The notes under the pieces were generated by a model. It was not told the origin of the DNA. It was given only the letters and a program-made list of their open reading frames with translations, and did no database searches. 64,000 nt of DNA from Methylosinus sp. Sm6 (GTDB lineage: Bacteria > Pseudomonadota > Alphaproteobacteria > Rhizobiales > Beijerinckiaceae). Position 1 is the stretch's first letter, and each line of letters begins with the position of its first letter. Positions 43,912 through 53,900 of the stretch are shown here, in pieces. Position numbers and translations under genes: made by a program. Where the stretch lies: NCBI RefSeq assembly GCF_019802345.1, contig NZ_JAINDZ010000014.1, positions 1 through 64,000 of the forward strand, in the 5' to 3' direction.

Positions 43912-44867
43912 CGCGGGACAGCGACGCGATCGGCCGGCCGGCCTCGCCCATCGCCGAGGACGACAATGTGCTGCCCTTCGCCGTCGACGCGCTCGACCTG
44001 CGCGGGCGGCTCGTTCGGCTCGGCCCGGCGGCGCATTCCATCCTGACGCATTATGATTACCCGCCGCCGGTCGCGCGCCTTCTGGGCGAGGCGGCGGCGC
44101 TCGCCGCGCTGCTCGGCTCCCTGCTCGAGGCGCATGGGCGCTTTCAACTGCAGACCCGCAGCGACGGCCCCGTCGACATGCTGGTCGTCGATTGCGACGC
44201 GCCCGGCCGTCTGCGCGGCTTTGCCCGTTTCGACGCGAGCCGCATCACGGCCGGCGCCACGCAGGGGGCGCTGCTCGGCCATGGCCATCTGGCGCTCACC
44301 GTGGAGCGCCCGGGCGACGCCGCGCGCTATCAGGGCGTGGTGGCGCTGGAGGGCGACAGCCTCACCGAGGCGGCCCACCGCTATTTCCGCCAATCGGAGC
44401 AGATCCCGAGCTTCGTGAAGCTCGCCGTCGCCGAGAGCGTGACGCCGGCCGGCCGCAGCTGGCGCGTGGGCGGCCTGCTGCTGCAATATCTGCCGACGAC
44501 GCCGCGCCGTCCGCGCGATCTCGATCCGGGCGACGCCCCCGAAGCCGCGGCCGGGGAAGAGCCGGAGGACGACGCCTGGATCGAGGGCCTGTCGCTCGCC
44601 TCGACGACGCAGGATCATGAGCTGGTCGACCCAAAGCTCTCGGGCGAGCGGCTGCTCTATTCGCTGTTCCACGAGCGCGGGGTGATGGTGTTTCCGCAGA
44701 CCCCGCTGGTCGAAGCCTGCCGCTGCTCCACGGAGCGCGTCGCCGATCTCCTCCGCAGCTTTCCGCCCGAAGACCGCCGCGACATGGTGGGCGACGACGG
44801 CAAGATCGGCGTCACCTGCGAATTCTGCCGGACGCACCGCGTGTTCGACCCCGCGGATTTCGACTGA
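43908..44867 (+). CDS. hslO: Hsp33-family redox chaperone
   Basis: The 319-residue protein has [40 protein letters not shown] typical of Hsp33 and a zinc-binding C-terminal set, ACRCSTERV...[13 protein letters not shown], the oxidation-sensing cysteines. It starts at GTG 43908, coupled to argF's stop. Confidence 0.94.
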   Translation: MTRDSDAIGRPASPIAEDDNVLPFAVDALDLRGRLVRLGPAAHSILTHYDYPPPVARLLGEAAALAALLGSLLEAHGRFQLQTRSDGPVDMLVVDCDAPGRLRGFARFDASRITAGATQGALLGHGHLALTVERPGDAARYQGVVALEGDSLTEAAHRYFRQSEQIPSFVKLAVAESVTPAGRSWRVGGLLLQYLPTTPRRPRDLDPGDAPEAAAGEEPEDDAWIEGLSLASTTQDHELVDPKLSGERLLYSLFHERGVMVFPQTPLVEACRCSTERVADLLRSFPPEDRRDMVGDDGKIGVTCEFCRTHRVFDPADFD

Positions 44868-44878
44868 AGGGTGTTTTT

Positions 44879-44902
44879 CCTTCTCCCGCGAGTGGGAGAA
44901 GG
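44879..44902. repeat. Short hairpin between convergent hslO and hisS
   Basis: CCTTCTCCC (44879-44887) pairs with GGGAGAAGG (44894-44902) around a 6-nt loop. A T-run precedes it on the plus strand but none follows on either strand, so it may be a weak transcript-end structure. Confidence 0.45.
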
Positions 44903-44931
44903 GGCGCAGCTTCGTCGTTCCGGTCGAAAAA

Positions 44932-46425
44932 TCAGCCGCGCTGTCTCGCCAGCAGCGCCTTGATCTCCGTCACCAGATCGGCCTCCGGCGCGGAAAACTG
45001 CGCCGGACGGGCGGCCTTCCATTCCTCATTGGTGGCGATGGCGGCGCTGGCCCGCTCGCCCTCGATCAAATCCTTGATCTGCACCTCGCCCTTGGCGCGC
45101 TCGTCCGAGCCCTGGATCACCACCGCCGGCGCGTTCCGCTTGTCGGCGTATTTCATCTGCGCCTTCATGCCGGACGCGCCGAGATAAAGTTCGGCCGAGA
45201 CCCCGCCATTGCGCAAAGCGGCGACCATGCGCTGATAATCGGCGATGCGGTCGCGATCGAGCGCCAGCACCACCACCGGACCCTTGTGCCCCACGGCGGC
45301 GACGATCGGGCTGCCGACCAGCTTCAGCGCGGCATAGAGCCGCGAGACGCCGATCGAGAAGCCGGTCGCCGGCGTGTTCTCGGAGCGAAAGCGGCCGATC
45401 AGCCCGTCATAGCGGCCGCCGCCGCCGACCGAGCCGAAGCGCACGGGATGGCCCTTCTCGTCCTTGGTCTCGAAGGTGAGGTCGGCCTCGAACACCGGAC
45501 CCGTGTAATATTCGAGCCCGCGCACGATGGAGGGATCGATGCGGATGCGGTCCGGCCCGAAGCCGGCGTCGCGGACGAGATCCTCGATCTCGAGCAGCTC
45601 CTCGGCGCCCTCCGCCCCGACATTGCTGCGGCCGAGCAGCTCGAACAGGCCGAAGCGCGGCTCGCCGTCCTTATATTGTCCGCCGAGCGTGAAAGAGAGA
45701 ATAGTGTCGACGGCGTCATCCGCGAGGCCGGCGCCGCGCGTGAAATCGCCGCTCTCGTCCTTGCGGCCGGGGCCGAGCAGGAGCTTGACGCCCTCCGGGC
45801 CGAGCCGGTCCATCTTGTCGATGGCGCGCAGCACGGTGAGGCGGCGGCCGGCGTTCTCGTCGCCGTCGAGACCGATCGCCTTCATCACCCCGTCCAGCAC
45901 TTTGCGGCTGTTGATCTTGATGACGTAATCGCCGCGCGCCATGCCGAGCCGCTCCAGCGTGTCGGCGGCCATCATGCAGATCTCCGCGTCGGCCGCCGGC
46001 GAGGCGGCCCCGACCGTATCGGCGTCGAACTGCATGAACTGGCGGAAGCGTCCCGGCCCCGGCTTCTCGTTGCGATAGACATTGCCGAAGCGATAGCTGC
46101 GGAACGGCTTGGGCAGCCGGTCGAAATTCTGCGCCACATAGCGCGCGAGCGGCGCGGTCAGGTCATAGCGCAGCGACAGCCATTGCTCGTCGTCGTCCTG
46201 GAACGAGAAGACGCCCTCATTGGGGCGGTCCTGGTCCGGCAGGAATTTGCCGAGCGCGTCCGTATATTCGATCGCCGGGGTCTCCAGCGCCTCGAAGCCA
46301 TAGAGGTCATAGACGGAGCGGATGACGTCCAGCATCCTGCCGGTCGCCGCCAGCTCCGCCGCGTCGCGGTCGGCGAGGCCGCGCGGGGAGCGCGGCTCGA
46401 CTTTCGTTTTTTTTTCGTCTGACAT
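44932..46425 (-). CDS. hisS: Histidyl-tRNA synthetase
   Basis: The 497-residue class II synthetase shows the usual motifs: [41 protein letters not shown] (motif 2), [13 protein letters not shown], and GVSRLYAAL (motif 3). It charges tRNA-His. A run of nine A bases lies at codons 4-7, a possible slippage site. The gene converges on hslO. Confidence 0.96.
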   Translation of the reverse strand: MSDEKKTKVEPRSPRGLADRDAAELAATGRMLDVIRSVYDLYGFEALETPAIEYTDALGKFLPDQDRPNEGVFSFQDDDEQWLSLRYDLTAPLARYVAQNFDRLPKPFRSYRFGNVYRNEKPGPGRFRQFMQFDADTVGAASPAADAEICMMAADTLERLGMARGDYVIKINSRKVLDGVMKAIGLDGDENAGRRLTVLRAIDKMDRLGPEGVKLLLGPGRKDESGDFTRGAGLADDAVDTILSFTLGGQYKDGEPRFGLFELLGRSNVGAEGAEELLEIEDLVRDAGFGPDRIRIDPSIVRGLEYYTGPVFEADLTFETKDEKGHPVRFGSVGGGGRYDGLIGRFRSENTPATGFSIGVSRLYAALKLVGSPIVAAVGHKGPVVVLALDRDRIADYQRMVAALRNGGVSAELYLGASGMKAQMKYADKRNAPAVVIQGSDERAKGEVQIKDLIEGERASAAIATNEEWKAARPAQFSAPEADLVTEIKALLARQRG

Positions 46426-46453
46426 CGGGTGAGGCCTTTGATCCGCGCCCTTC

Positions 46454-46873
46454 CTAGCATTTTTGCGCGCCGAGGACAGCAGCGGCTGCGCCCTGCGGCC
46501 AATGCAGCAGATGGCTGCGACATCGCGGACAATCCGAGCTGCCGAAGCCGGCCAATGGCACGGGCAGCTCGGCGAGAGCCCTTACCAGAGCGCATTCGTC
46601 GCCGCCCGGCGCGATCCAGGCGCCGGCGACGCGGCCCGCTTCGGTCAGCTGGTCGATGTGCCAGCGGCGAGACTTGCCGCGGCGCATGTGGCGGCCCAGC
46701 CGGGCGCGCAGGCCTCCCGGGCCGCGGGCGGAGCCGCAATAAATATAGCGTCCGGCAGCGAGCAGAGCGGAGCGTCGACCGGCGCGAGCCAGGAGGGGAA
46801 CGTCCAGCTCGAGCAGCAACGCATAGGCGCCGCCATTCGACGGCGCGTCCTCGGCTGCGCAAATAAATTGCAT
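46454..46873 (-). CDS. DUF123/GIY-YIG-like nuclease family protein
   Basis: The 139-residue product contains [14 protein letters not shown] and [23 protein letters not shown], the G-x-Y and Y-C-G-S-A spacing of DUF123, a GIY-YIG relative. It continues WHIDQLT and a [12 protein letters not shown] segment with two cysteines. ATG 46873 lacks a good ribosome site; an earlier frame is unsupported. It lies about 30 bp past the start of hisS on the same strand, possibly in the same transcript. Its function is unclear. Confidence 0.8.
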   Translation of the reverse strand: MQFICAAEDAPSNGGAYALLLELDVPLLARAGRRSALLAAGRYIYCGSARGPGGLRARLGRHMRRGKSRRWHIDQLTEAGRVAGAWIAPGGDECALVRALAELPVPLAGFGSSDCPRCRSHLLHWPQGAAAAVLGAQKC

Positions 46874-47340
46874 TGGACGAGAATAGGCGCGAAAAACCTC
46901 CCTGTCACCACCGAGGCGGGGACAGGGAGGGGCTGTGGACACCGTGAGAACCAATGCCGCAAAGTCGACCCGACCTCGACGGAAGGTCGCGCTGAGGGGA
47001 ATGCGAAAGTAGCCGCCTCCTCGCGCGTCGCGCTGTCGCTTCACGAAACGCGACGAGGCGGAACCTTGGTGTTCTTTGCAAGACGTTGCCATTGGGCATC
47101 GTCTTTATGCCCGTCGTCGTTATGTAATGCAACTACATATTTTGGGCGCGCCCGACGGGCAGGCTGCGCCTTTGATAGGCAGCGCCGTGGAACACGGCGC
47201 CTCTCGGGATCGGGCGCCCAAGCCCGTCCGCCGCTGTCGGCCGAGACCCTCCCGAGCCGCGGCAAATCTTAACGCCCCGTCAATAGACGGACGTCATCAT
47301 CGGCGACGCCCGCGCATGTGCGAGGCGATCGGAACGCGCC
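46874..47340. other. Gene-free region before the DUF1217 gene
   Basis: About 465 bp with no frame I can support. It should contain divergent promoters. Around 47090-47145 the sequence is less GC-rich (TCTTTATGCCC, TTATGTAATGC). A GGCGCC/GGCGCC-rich hairpin-like area lies near 47180-47200. Confidence 0.4.
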
Positions 47341-48138
47341 ATGACGACTCTCTCCTCCTATCTGCAGATCGCCAACAACCAGGCGAAATGGCAGTCGATC
47401 ACCGCCAAGTCGCCCGATGTCGCGACGCAGACCAAATATTTTCAGGACAACATCGGCAAGGTCAAATCGGCCGACGAGTTCATGAAGGACGAGCGACTGT
47501 TCGACTATGCGATGACCGCCTTCGGCCTCGGCGACATGACCTACGCCAAAGGAATGATGAAGAAGGTCCTGGAGCAGGGCGTCGGCTCCGGATCGCTCGC
47601 CGTCACGCTCAACAACTCCAACATCAAGGCCTTCGCCACGGCCTTTGATTTCGTCGACAATGGCGAGGAGACGACCTCCTCTGCGACGCTGGTCGACACT
47701 GTCACCAGCCGCTATGCGGAACAGGCGCTGGAGACCGATCAGGGCGAGCAGAATCCGGGCGTGGAGCTCGCTCTCTATTTCCAGCGCAAGGCGCCGGAGA
47801 TCACCAGTGCCTACGGCATTCTCGCCGACTCCAAGATTTTGTCCGTGGTGCAGACGGCGCTCGGCCTCTCGACGGATACCTCCTCCCAGTCCATCGATTC
47901 GCAGGCGAAAATGCTGACGTCGAAGGTCGATTTCGCGGATTTTCAGAATTCAGAAACGCTGCAGAAGTTCATCTCGCGCTTCGCCGCGATGTACGACTTT
48001 AACAATGCCGGCAGCGACCCGAACTCGCAGAGTTCTCTGATGTCGACCCTGTTCTCCGCCTCTTCCTCCGGATCGAGCGCCGGCGTCGATTCGAGCCTGC
48101 TCCTCGCCCTGCAGGGCGTGAGGTTCAGCTCGCTCTGA
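47341..48138 (+). CDS. DUF1217 domain flagellar-type protein
   Basis: The 265-residue protein is largely alpha-helical, with no signal peptide. Segments such as YLQIANNQAKWQSITAKSPD, TKYFQDNIGKVKSADEFMKDERLFDYAMTAFGL, and VDTVTSRYAEQALETDQGEQNPGVELALYF match DUF1217, proteins found in rhizobial flagellar clusters. Here it stands alone, without flagellar neighbours. The Ser-rich linker near the end (SASSSGSSAG) precedes LLLALQGVRFSSL. Confidence 0.88.
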   Translation: MTTLSSYLQIANNQAKWQSITAKSPDVATQTKYFQDNIGKVKSADEFMKDERLFDYAMTAFGLGDMTYAKGMMKKVLEQGVGSGSLAVTLNNSNIKAFATAFDFVDNGEETTSSATLVDTVTSRYAEQALETDQGEQNPGVELALYFQRKAPEITSAYGILADSKILSVVQTALGLSTDTSSQSIDSQAKMLTSKVDFADFQNSETLQKFISRFAAMYDFNNAGSDPNSQSSLMSTLFSASSSGSSAGVDSSLLLALQGVRFSSL

Positions 48139-48281
48139 GAGGACAATGCGAAACAAACGAATCGATCGGCCGCCGCCCGGCAGTCGGCAACAGGCCTTCG
48201 GGCTCGCTCTCGAGATTCCCCTCGGTTCGGTCCCGACGCTAGACGAGTGGCGTGATTCAGCCGATTTGACAGGGTGAAAAG

Positions 48282-48345
48282 GCGAGCCTGAAGGCTCGCG
48301 GTCCAAGCGCGGCCCATGGACTGCGAGCCTTCAGGCTCGCTCTCG
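48282..48345. repeat. REP-like element, paired head-to-head copies
   Basis: GCGAGCCTGAAGGCTCGC with GGTCCA follows the DUF1217 gene by ~140 bp; its inverted partner TGCGAGCCTTCAGGCTCGCTC ends the unit. Confidence 0.75.
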
Positions 48346-48666
48346 AGGCCCGTCGATTTCATTGACGCAGACCACTGGTCACGAGCCGTTCACCCGCGCT
48401 CGTCTTCCTCGTCGGCGGTCAGCGCCGCGACGATCCCGCCCGCGCGCCTTCCGACAACGGATGGCCGGGTCCGAACACGCCGCGCGCTTCCGCCGCCCCC
48501 GCGGGCTGGGGAACGCCTTCGCGGCTCGTCGATAGCGCCATCGACACGCCTCCTCCCCTAAGCAATCGCGACATACGCCGGCCGTGCGCGCGCCGAACAA
48601 GCGCCGTTTTCCCTCGTCACGCTTCGCCTCCGCCGGAACGGCTTCCTCCCAAGAGTCAGGATCTCG
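48346..48666. other. Gene-free stretch before a small minus-strand gene
   Basis: About 320 bp with no supported gene on either strand. Open frames are Arg-rich. No terminator or promoter could be assigned. Confidence 0.4.
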
Positions 48667-48897
48667 TCAGTGGATAGCCCGCAAGCGCTCGATCACCTCC
48701 TCGAAGGCGCTCATCGTCACAAAGACGACAGGTTCGAGCGCGCTTGTGCCGAAGGTGAAGCGCGCCCGCCCATCCTCCGCCCGCTCGATGCGCTCGATCG
48801 CATCGAGCCGGAAAGCCGTGGGACGCTCCCAATCGATCTCGCCTTCGAAGCCCAGCCGATAGCCGATAATATGCTCGGGCCGATCACCGTCCGGCAT
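48667..48897 (-). CDS. Small hypothetical cytoplasmic protein
   Basis: The 76-residue product reads MPDGDRPEHIIGYRLGFEGE... and has a balanced, protein-like composition with strands such as ARFTFGTSALEPVVFV. An AAGGAGGAG Shine-Dalgarno 4 nt upstream makes the ATG at 48897 reliable. I do not recognise the family. It overlaps, in antisense, the possible N-terminus of the gene to its right. Confidence 0.72.
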   Translation of the reverse strand: MPDGDRPEHIIGYRLGFEGEIDWERPTAFRLDAIERIERAEDGRARFTFGTSALEPVVFVTMSAFEEVIERLRAIH

Positions 48898-49524
48898 TTG
48901 CTCCTCCTTCGCAGGGCCGTCGACATCTCACCTAAGGCCGACCGCGGCGATGGCCAGGAGGGGCGTGGCCAAGAGGGGCGCCGCCAGGACGGGCGGCGCC
49001 GGCGCGTCGGCCTCGCCACGAATGGCGCGGCGCTGGCGGGCGCGGCGACCGGCCTCGGCCTCGCCTTCGGCGCGCTCGCCAGCGAGCTCGGCTTCCCCGC
49101 CTCGGCGCTGGGAGAATTCGCCGACAAGGGCCGGCCGGGCTTCGAGACGGCGCCGCCGCTCGCGGCCGGTTCGTTCGCTCCCGCGATCGTCGCTCCGCCG
49201 GCGCCCACGGCCGAAACGGCTCCCCCGGCGCCCGCTCCCCCCGCGCGGGCGGCGTCCGTGCGGGCGAGCGGCATGGACGAATATGAGGCGCGCTGCTTCG
49301 TCAAGATCGACGGCAAGGTGCTCGTCTCGCGCTCCTGCCGCATTCTGCGCGACGGCGAAAAAAGCGTGGTGTTCCAGATCGACGACGGTCCGATCACCAT
49401 CGATCAGCGTCAGGGACGGGTGTGGACGGCGCGCCTCGAGAGTCGCGACTTCGGCAATGTCTACAAGAATGGCGAGTGCTGGGCCGCGCGCGGCTTCTAT
49501 GTCTGCGATCGCGGCCGGAAGTGA
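48871..49524 (+). CDS. Hypothetical protein with GQEGR repeats and a membrane-helix-like segment (start uncertain)
   Basis: The C-terminal ~80 residues (DEYEARCFVKIDGKVLVSRSC...GECWAARGFYVCDRG) look like a real folded domain with four cysteines. Upstream in frame come three GQEGR/RQDGR repeats encoded by 15-bp tandem units (about 48951-48996), a hydrophobic segment GAALAGAATGLGLAFGALAS, and a Pro/Ala linker. The only ATG that would include the hydrophobic segment is 48871, which has no ribosome site and overlaps the antisense gene by 27 bp. A shorter start at GTG 49258 or ATG 49273 is possible. Confidence 0.5.
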   Translation: MLGPITVRHLLLLRRAVDISPKADRGDGQEGRGQEGRRQDGRRRRVGLATNGAALAGAATGLGLAFGALASELGFPASALGEFADKGRPGFETAPPLAAGSFAPAIVAPPAPTAETAPPAPAPPARAASVRASGMDEYEARCFVKIDGKVLVSRSCRILRDGEKSVVFQIDDGPITIDQRQGRVWTARLESRDFGNVYKNGECWAARGFYVCDRGRK

Positions 49525-49527
49525 GCG

Positions 49528-49947
49528 TCAGAACCAGCCGAACCCCGGGCGCCAGCCGATGCCCCTGAACCAATCGACATGGCCGCCGGGAAAGCCGTAG
49601 CGCCACTGCACGACGTCGGTTCCCGCATGGGTCCATGGCTTGTACCAGGGGCCGGCCGATTCATAAGCGTCGAAGAGCGGCGGGTCTTCGTGCAGCCAGA
49701 CATGGCCGCCGAGCGGCGGCAGCATGGGCGCCGTGGCCGGCGCCACGACCGCGGCCGAGGTTTTCGCCCGCGCGCAGGCGGCCCGGCGGCGGGCCGGCGG
49801 GCAGCGGCGCGGCGCTACGGCGGATTGGGCCGGGGCCTTGCGGAGCGCGGGAGCGTTCGGCGCCGGCGCGGCGTCGCTCTCGGGGGATTGCGCCGAGGCG
49901 CCGGCGGCGCCGATGCAGAGAATGAGCGCGAGAATTGCGGATCGCAT
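49528..49947 (-). CDS. Small secreted protein of unknown function
   Basis: The 139-residue product has a signal peptide (MRSAILALILCIGAAGASAQS), an Ala/Pro/Arg linker, and an aromatic C-terminus (HVWLHEDPPLFDAYESAGPWYKPW...WFRGIGWRPGFGWF). No known domain. ATG 49947 is chosen for the signal. It ends 3 bp from the stop of the convergent gene. Confidence 0.72.
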   Translation of the reverse strand: MRSAILALILCIGAAGASAQSPESDAAPAPNAPALRKAPAQSAVAPRRCPPARRRAACARAKTSAAVVAPATAPMLPPLGGHVWLHEDPPLFDAYESAGPWYKPWTHAGTDVVQWRYGFPGGHVDWFRGIGWRPGFGWF

Positions 49948-50103
49948 GAACGGCCCTGCATGAAATCGAACCGATGGCTTCGAGCGATACCATGAAATCC
50001 GTCGCGCGAACACCGGGTCGACCCTGCTGCCGCAAAAGAGCAGCGCGCGGGCGTTTGTCTCGCGCGCTGCGAATCGATTTGCGGCTCTCGCCGCCGCCCG
50101 GGC

Positions 50104-50403
50104 TCAGAACAGCGGAGCGGGAGCCGGGGTCGTGACGACGACCGGCGCGATCACCGCCGGACGCGCCAGCAGCGAGCTGGCCACGAAGCCGACGTTGCCG
50201 GCATAGAAGACCCGGGACCAGCCGCCGACATGTCCGCGCACCTCGACCACGGTCTGGGGCGGAATGGCGAGGATGGGCAGGAAGGTCACGCCCGGACCCG
50301 AGCGGAACGCCGCCAGATCCGTGACGATGCGCGGACCGGCGACGGCCGAGCCGGCTCCGGCGAGCAGCGCGACGGCGACGAGGGTTGCGAGTTTCGATTT
50401 CAT
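50104..50403 (-). CDS. Secreted bacterial SH3-like protein
   Basis: The 99-residue protein has a signal peptide (ending AVAG) and one SH3_3-type module: RIVTDLAAFRSGPGVTFLPILAIPPQTVVEVRGHVGGWSRVFYAGNVGFVASSLLA, with the N-x-RSGPG-like and G-W-x-x-V/Y features. It probably binds peptidoglycan in the periplasm. Confidence 0.85.
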   Translation of the reverse strand: MKSKLATLVAVALLAGAGSAVAGPRIVTDLAAFRSGPGVTFLPILAIPPQTVVEVRGHVGGWSRVFYAGNVGFVASSLLARPAVIAPVVVTTPAPAPLF

Positions 50404-50961
50404 TCAAGACCTCCACAAAAGTCTTGCCTTTCGGCAATCATGCTCACGGCGGCGCAATTAGCGCGCGCCGGACGCTCGAACATGGGAGCGGCGCAAATTC
50501 CCCGTTCGACGAGGTTAACGCGGAGCGCGCGGCGTGATGCGCGCGTCTATGCGGCGGCGCATTCTCCGGCGACAGAAAAGCGTGTTTGCGCGCATGACGC
50601 TCGTCGAGCGGCATGTCCGCTCGACAGGCGAAGGCTCGTCGAATCGGAGCGCTTTCCGATCGGAATTCGCTCCAAATCAAAAAAAAGGCCGAGTGACTTG
50701 CGTCAATGAAGATGAAAGGTGTTCGACGCCCCCCCAACCCTCCCCCGCTGCGCGGGAGAGGGAGCAGATTCGGCGCTTCATAAACGGTTCGCGAAACGTC
50801 GACGCCTCCCTCTCCCGCGCAGCGGGGGAGGGTGAGGGAGGGGGCCTTCGGGCCTTCAATTTCGACGCAAGCCTCTGGAGCGGTTTCCGATCCACTCGGA
50901 TCGAAAACTGCTCTAGGCTCGCGGACCGCGCGCGCGGCGTTCGGGGTGGCGGAGAGGTTGC
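50404..50961. other. Gene-free region before the 1700-residue protein
   Basis: About 560 bp with no supported gene. It contains a palindromic repeat at 50728-50845 and an A-rich spot at 50688-50696. The promoter of the giant gene must lie here; GCGGAGAGG precedes its ATG. Confidence 0.5.
50728..50845. repeat. CCTCCCCCGCTGCGCGGGAGAGGG-type palindromic repeat
   Basis: CCCTCCCCCGCTGCGCGGGA then GAGGGAG opens the unit, and CCTCCCTCTCCCGCGCAGCG then GGGGAGGG closes it about 60 bp later. It has the same arrangement as 25487-25600. Confidence 0.68.
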
Positions 50962-53900
50962 ATGAGACAGTCGAATTTTCGCGATCTCGCCGTTGCGGCG
51001 GCTCTGGTCGCCCTCGCGGCCTTCGCGCCGGCCTCATCGCGCGCCGCCGAGGAGCCGCCGCATTCACCGCCCGGCCGGTTCTCGGCGAATGATCTGCCGG
51101 CCGACCGCGACGGCTTCGCGCTGCTGACCATTGCGCGGCCCGGCCGCTATGCGGTCGCGGCGCGCAGCGCCACGGGCGCGGCGCTCCAGCTCGTCGACAT
51201 GATCGCCGGCCCCGGCGAGGTCGCCGGCGCCGCCGGCTCGCGCGACGGCCGCCTCGACCAGCTGCTCGACAAGGGCGTCTACAAGCTGCGCGTCTTCGGC
51301 GCGAAGGGCGCGAGCGGCAGGATCGCGCTCTCCGCCGCGCCCTTCACGGAACTGCAGAAGGGCGGCGAGGCGCCGGCGCCGGGCCGGACGACAACCGCCG
51401 AGCTCGGCGATCTCACGCAGCGCTCCTATGCGCTGGAGGTCGGCGCCTCCGGGCGCGTCGCCGTCGAGGCGCTGGGCCGATCCCTGCGCGATTTGCGGCT
51501 GTGGCGCGCCGGCGGGGAGCTGGTCGATCTGTTGCCGGCGCGGGATCAGGCCGAGCCGCGCGCCGGGCGGCCGATGACCCGCCTGCGGCTCGAAGGGACG
51601 ACAGAGCCCGGCCGCTATGTCCTCACCGCTTACGGAGGCGAGCCGCTGATCTGGCCCGACGGCGGGACGGCGCAGCCCCTCCTGCTCCGCCGGATCGAGC
51701 AGGGTTCGCTCGCGGCCGGCGTCGTCGATGGGACGCTCGGTCCCTTCGGCTCGGCGCGGTTCGAGGCGCCGGCGGGTTATGATGCGTTTCGCCTCGAGCT
51801 GCCGCAGCCGGTCGCAGCGCGGCTGGAGGCGCGCCGCGGCGCCGGCGCGCCCGCGGTCGACGTCATCGACAAGAAGAGCCGCGAGCCGGTCGCGCTCCTC
51901 TCGCTCGCCGCCGACGGCAAGACGGCGGCGAGCGTCGAGATTTCCGGCCTCGAGGGGCAGGCCTTCACCTTGCGCGCGCTGAAGCGGGCGAGTCGCGCGA
52001 CGGTCGAGGGCTCCGGCCCGCATCTCGTCGCGCTCGACGTCGCCGGCGAGGGCGCGGACGAGGTCCCCGTGACGGCGCTGCTGGCGCGCGCGGAAAATGG
52101 CGGCGCCCGCGTGCTCGCCGCCGATCTGCCGAAGATCGGCGGCGGCCGCGCCTATCGCGCCAGGTTCAATCTGCGCGGCCCGACGACGCTGCTGTTCGAG
52201 GCGGCCGACAGCGGCCCGGTCGCGATCGGCGTCGTCGGCCCGCGCGTGCGCGCCATCATCGAGCCGGCGTTCGCCGCCGCCCCGCCGCGCGCCGACGGGC
52301 GCCTGCCCCTGCGCTATGATCTGCAGGCGGGCTATTACGCGCTGTCGCTGGAGCCGGTCGACGGCGCCGTCGGCGTTCTCGATCTGACGCTCGGACCGCC
52401 CGGCCTCTCGCCGGCGCTCGCGGCGCAGCCGCTCTCGCGGGCGGCGATCTCCTTCGGCCGGCAGGAGCTCGACAAGTCCGGCTCCTATTTCATCCTCGCC
52501 AATGCGGCCCCGGGCCTCGTCACCGGCCCCCGCGTGACCGCTCTCCCGGCCGAGCTGGAGAAAGGTCCGGCGGCGCTCTGGCGTTCGGCGGGCGGCGAAG
52601 AATTGCTGCCGGTCCGCGCTCCGCGCGCGGGCAAAATTCTGATCGTCGACGAAACCGGCGCGCGCCGTCCCGCATCCATCGCCGAAGAAAAGATCGACAA
52701 GGACATTCGGCTCGCGACGGTGCGCCTGCCCGCGATCTCCCGCCCGCAGGCCGTCGCCGTGATCCATGCGCCCGAGCCGGACGTCGCGGCGGGCGAGCCG
52801 GCGAAGGAGACGCCGGCCGTTTCTATCGCCGCCGCGCGGCCCGCCTGGTTCGATCTCGCGCGCGACGAGCGGCGCGAGTTCCGCTTCGAGGCGCCCGAGG
52901 GCGGACTCTACCGGGTGGAGACGCTCGGACGGCTGCAGACACGTCTCGCGCTCGGCGCGGCGGTGACGCCGCATCTCGGCGACGCCGAGAACAATGGCCC
53001 CGGGCATAATGCGCTGATCACCGCCTATCTGCGCGCGGGAGCCTATCGCGCCGCCGTCACCGCGCGCGAATCGGCCGGTCATCTCGGCCTGTCCGTGAAA
53101 CCCGTCGCCCTGGCGGCGACCGCGCCGCTCGTCGGCGAAGGCGCGGCCAGCGCCGCGCTCGACGGCGGCCGCGGCGCGGTCGCGCCGATCGAGATCGCCG
53201 AGGCCGGGCTCTACCGGCTCGACGTGCAGGGCCTCGGCAGGCAATGGCGCGCGCGGCTCGAGGAGGCGGACGGCTGGCCGCTGACGACCCCCGGCCCGAT
53301 CACGCATCTCGTCCGCCGCTTCGAGCCGGGGACCTATCGGCTGGTCGTGCTGCCCGAGGATGTCGAGGGCCGTTTCGTCGCCCGGCTGCGCAAGCTCGTG
53401 ACGCCGGCGCCGCTCGCCGGCCATGGCCCGCATGCGCTGCCCTTCGACGCGCCGCAGAGGCTGCAATGGCGCGAGCCTTCGGCGAAGAACGCTCCGCGCG
53501 ATCCGGATGTGTGGACCTTTGCGCTGGCGGGCGAGGCGGATGTCGAGATCGACATCGGCGACGGCATGATCGCCGAAATTTTCCGTGGCGCGGAGAGCCT
53601 CGGCAAATTCGCCATGGGCCGCAAATTTGCGAGGACGCTCGCCGCCGGCGCCTATCGGATCGAGGCGCGCAGCCTCGCCCATGACGATCGGCTCGACTAC
53701 CAGATCACGCTCGCGTCGAGGCAATTGCAGCCCGGCGCCTCCCGCTTCGCGCGGCCGCCGGCGACCCTGCCTTTCTCCATCGCCGAGGACCGCATCGTCG
53801 ATGTGACGAGCTTCGGCGACGAGGAATTGATCGGCGCGCTGGAAGACGAATCCGGCGCGGCGATCGAGCGGCTCGAGGGCCGGGCCGAGGATTGGAACCT

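Noticed and set aside
44879-44902. Strong intrinsic terminator between hslO and hisS
   Set aside because: The T-run precedes rather than follows the hairpin in the relevant direction, so it was downgraded to a simple hairpin.
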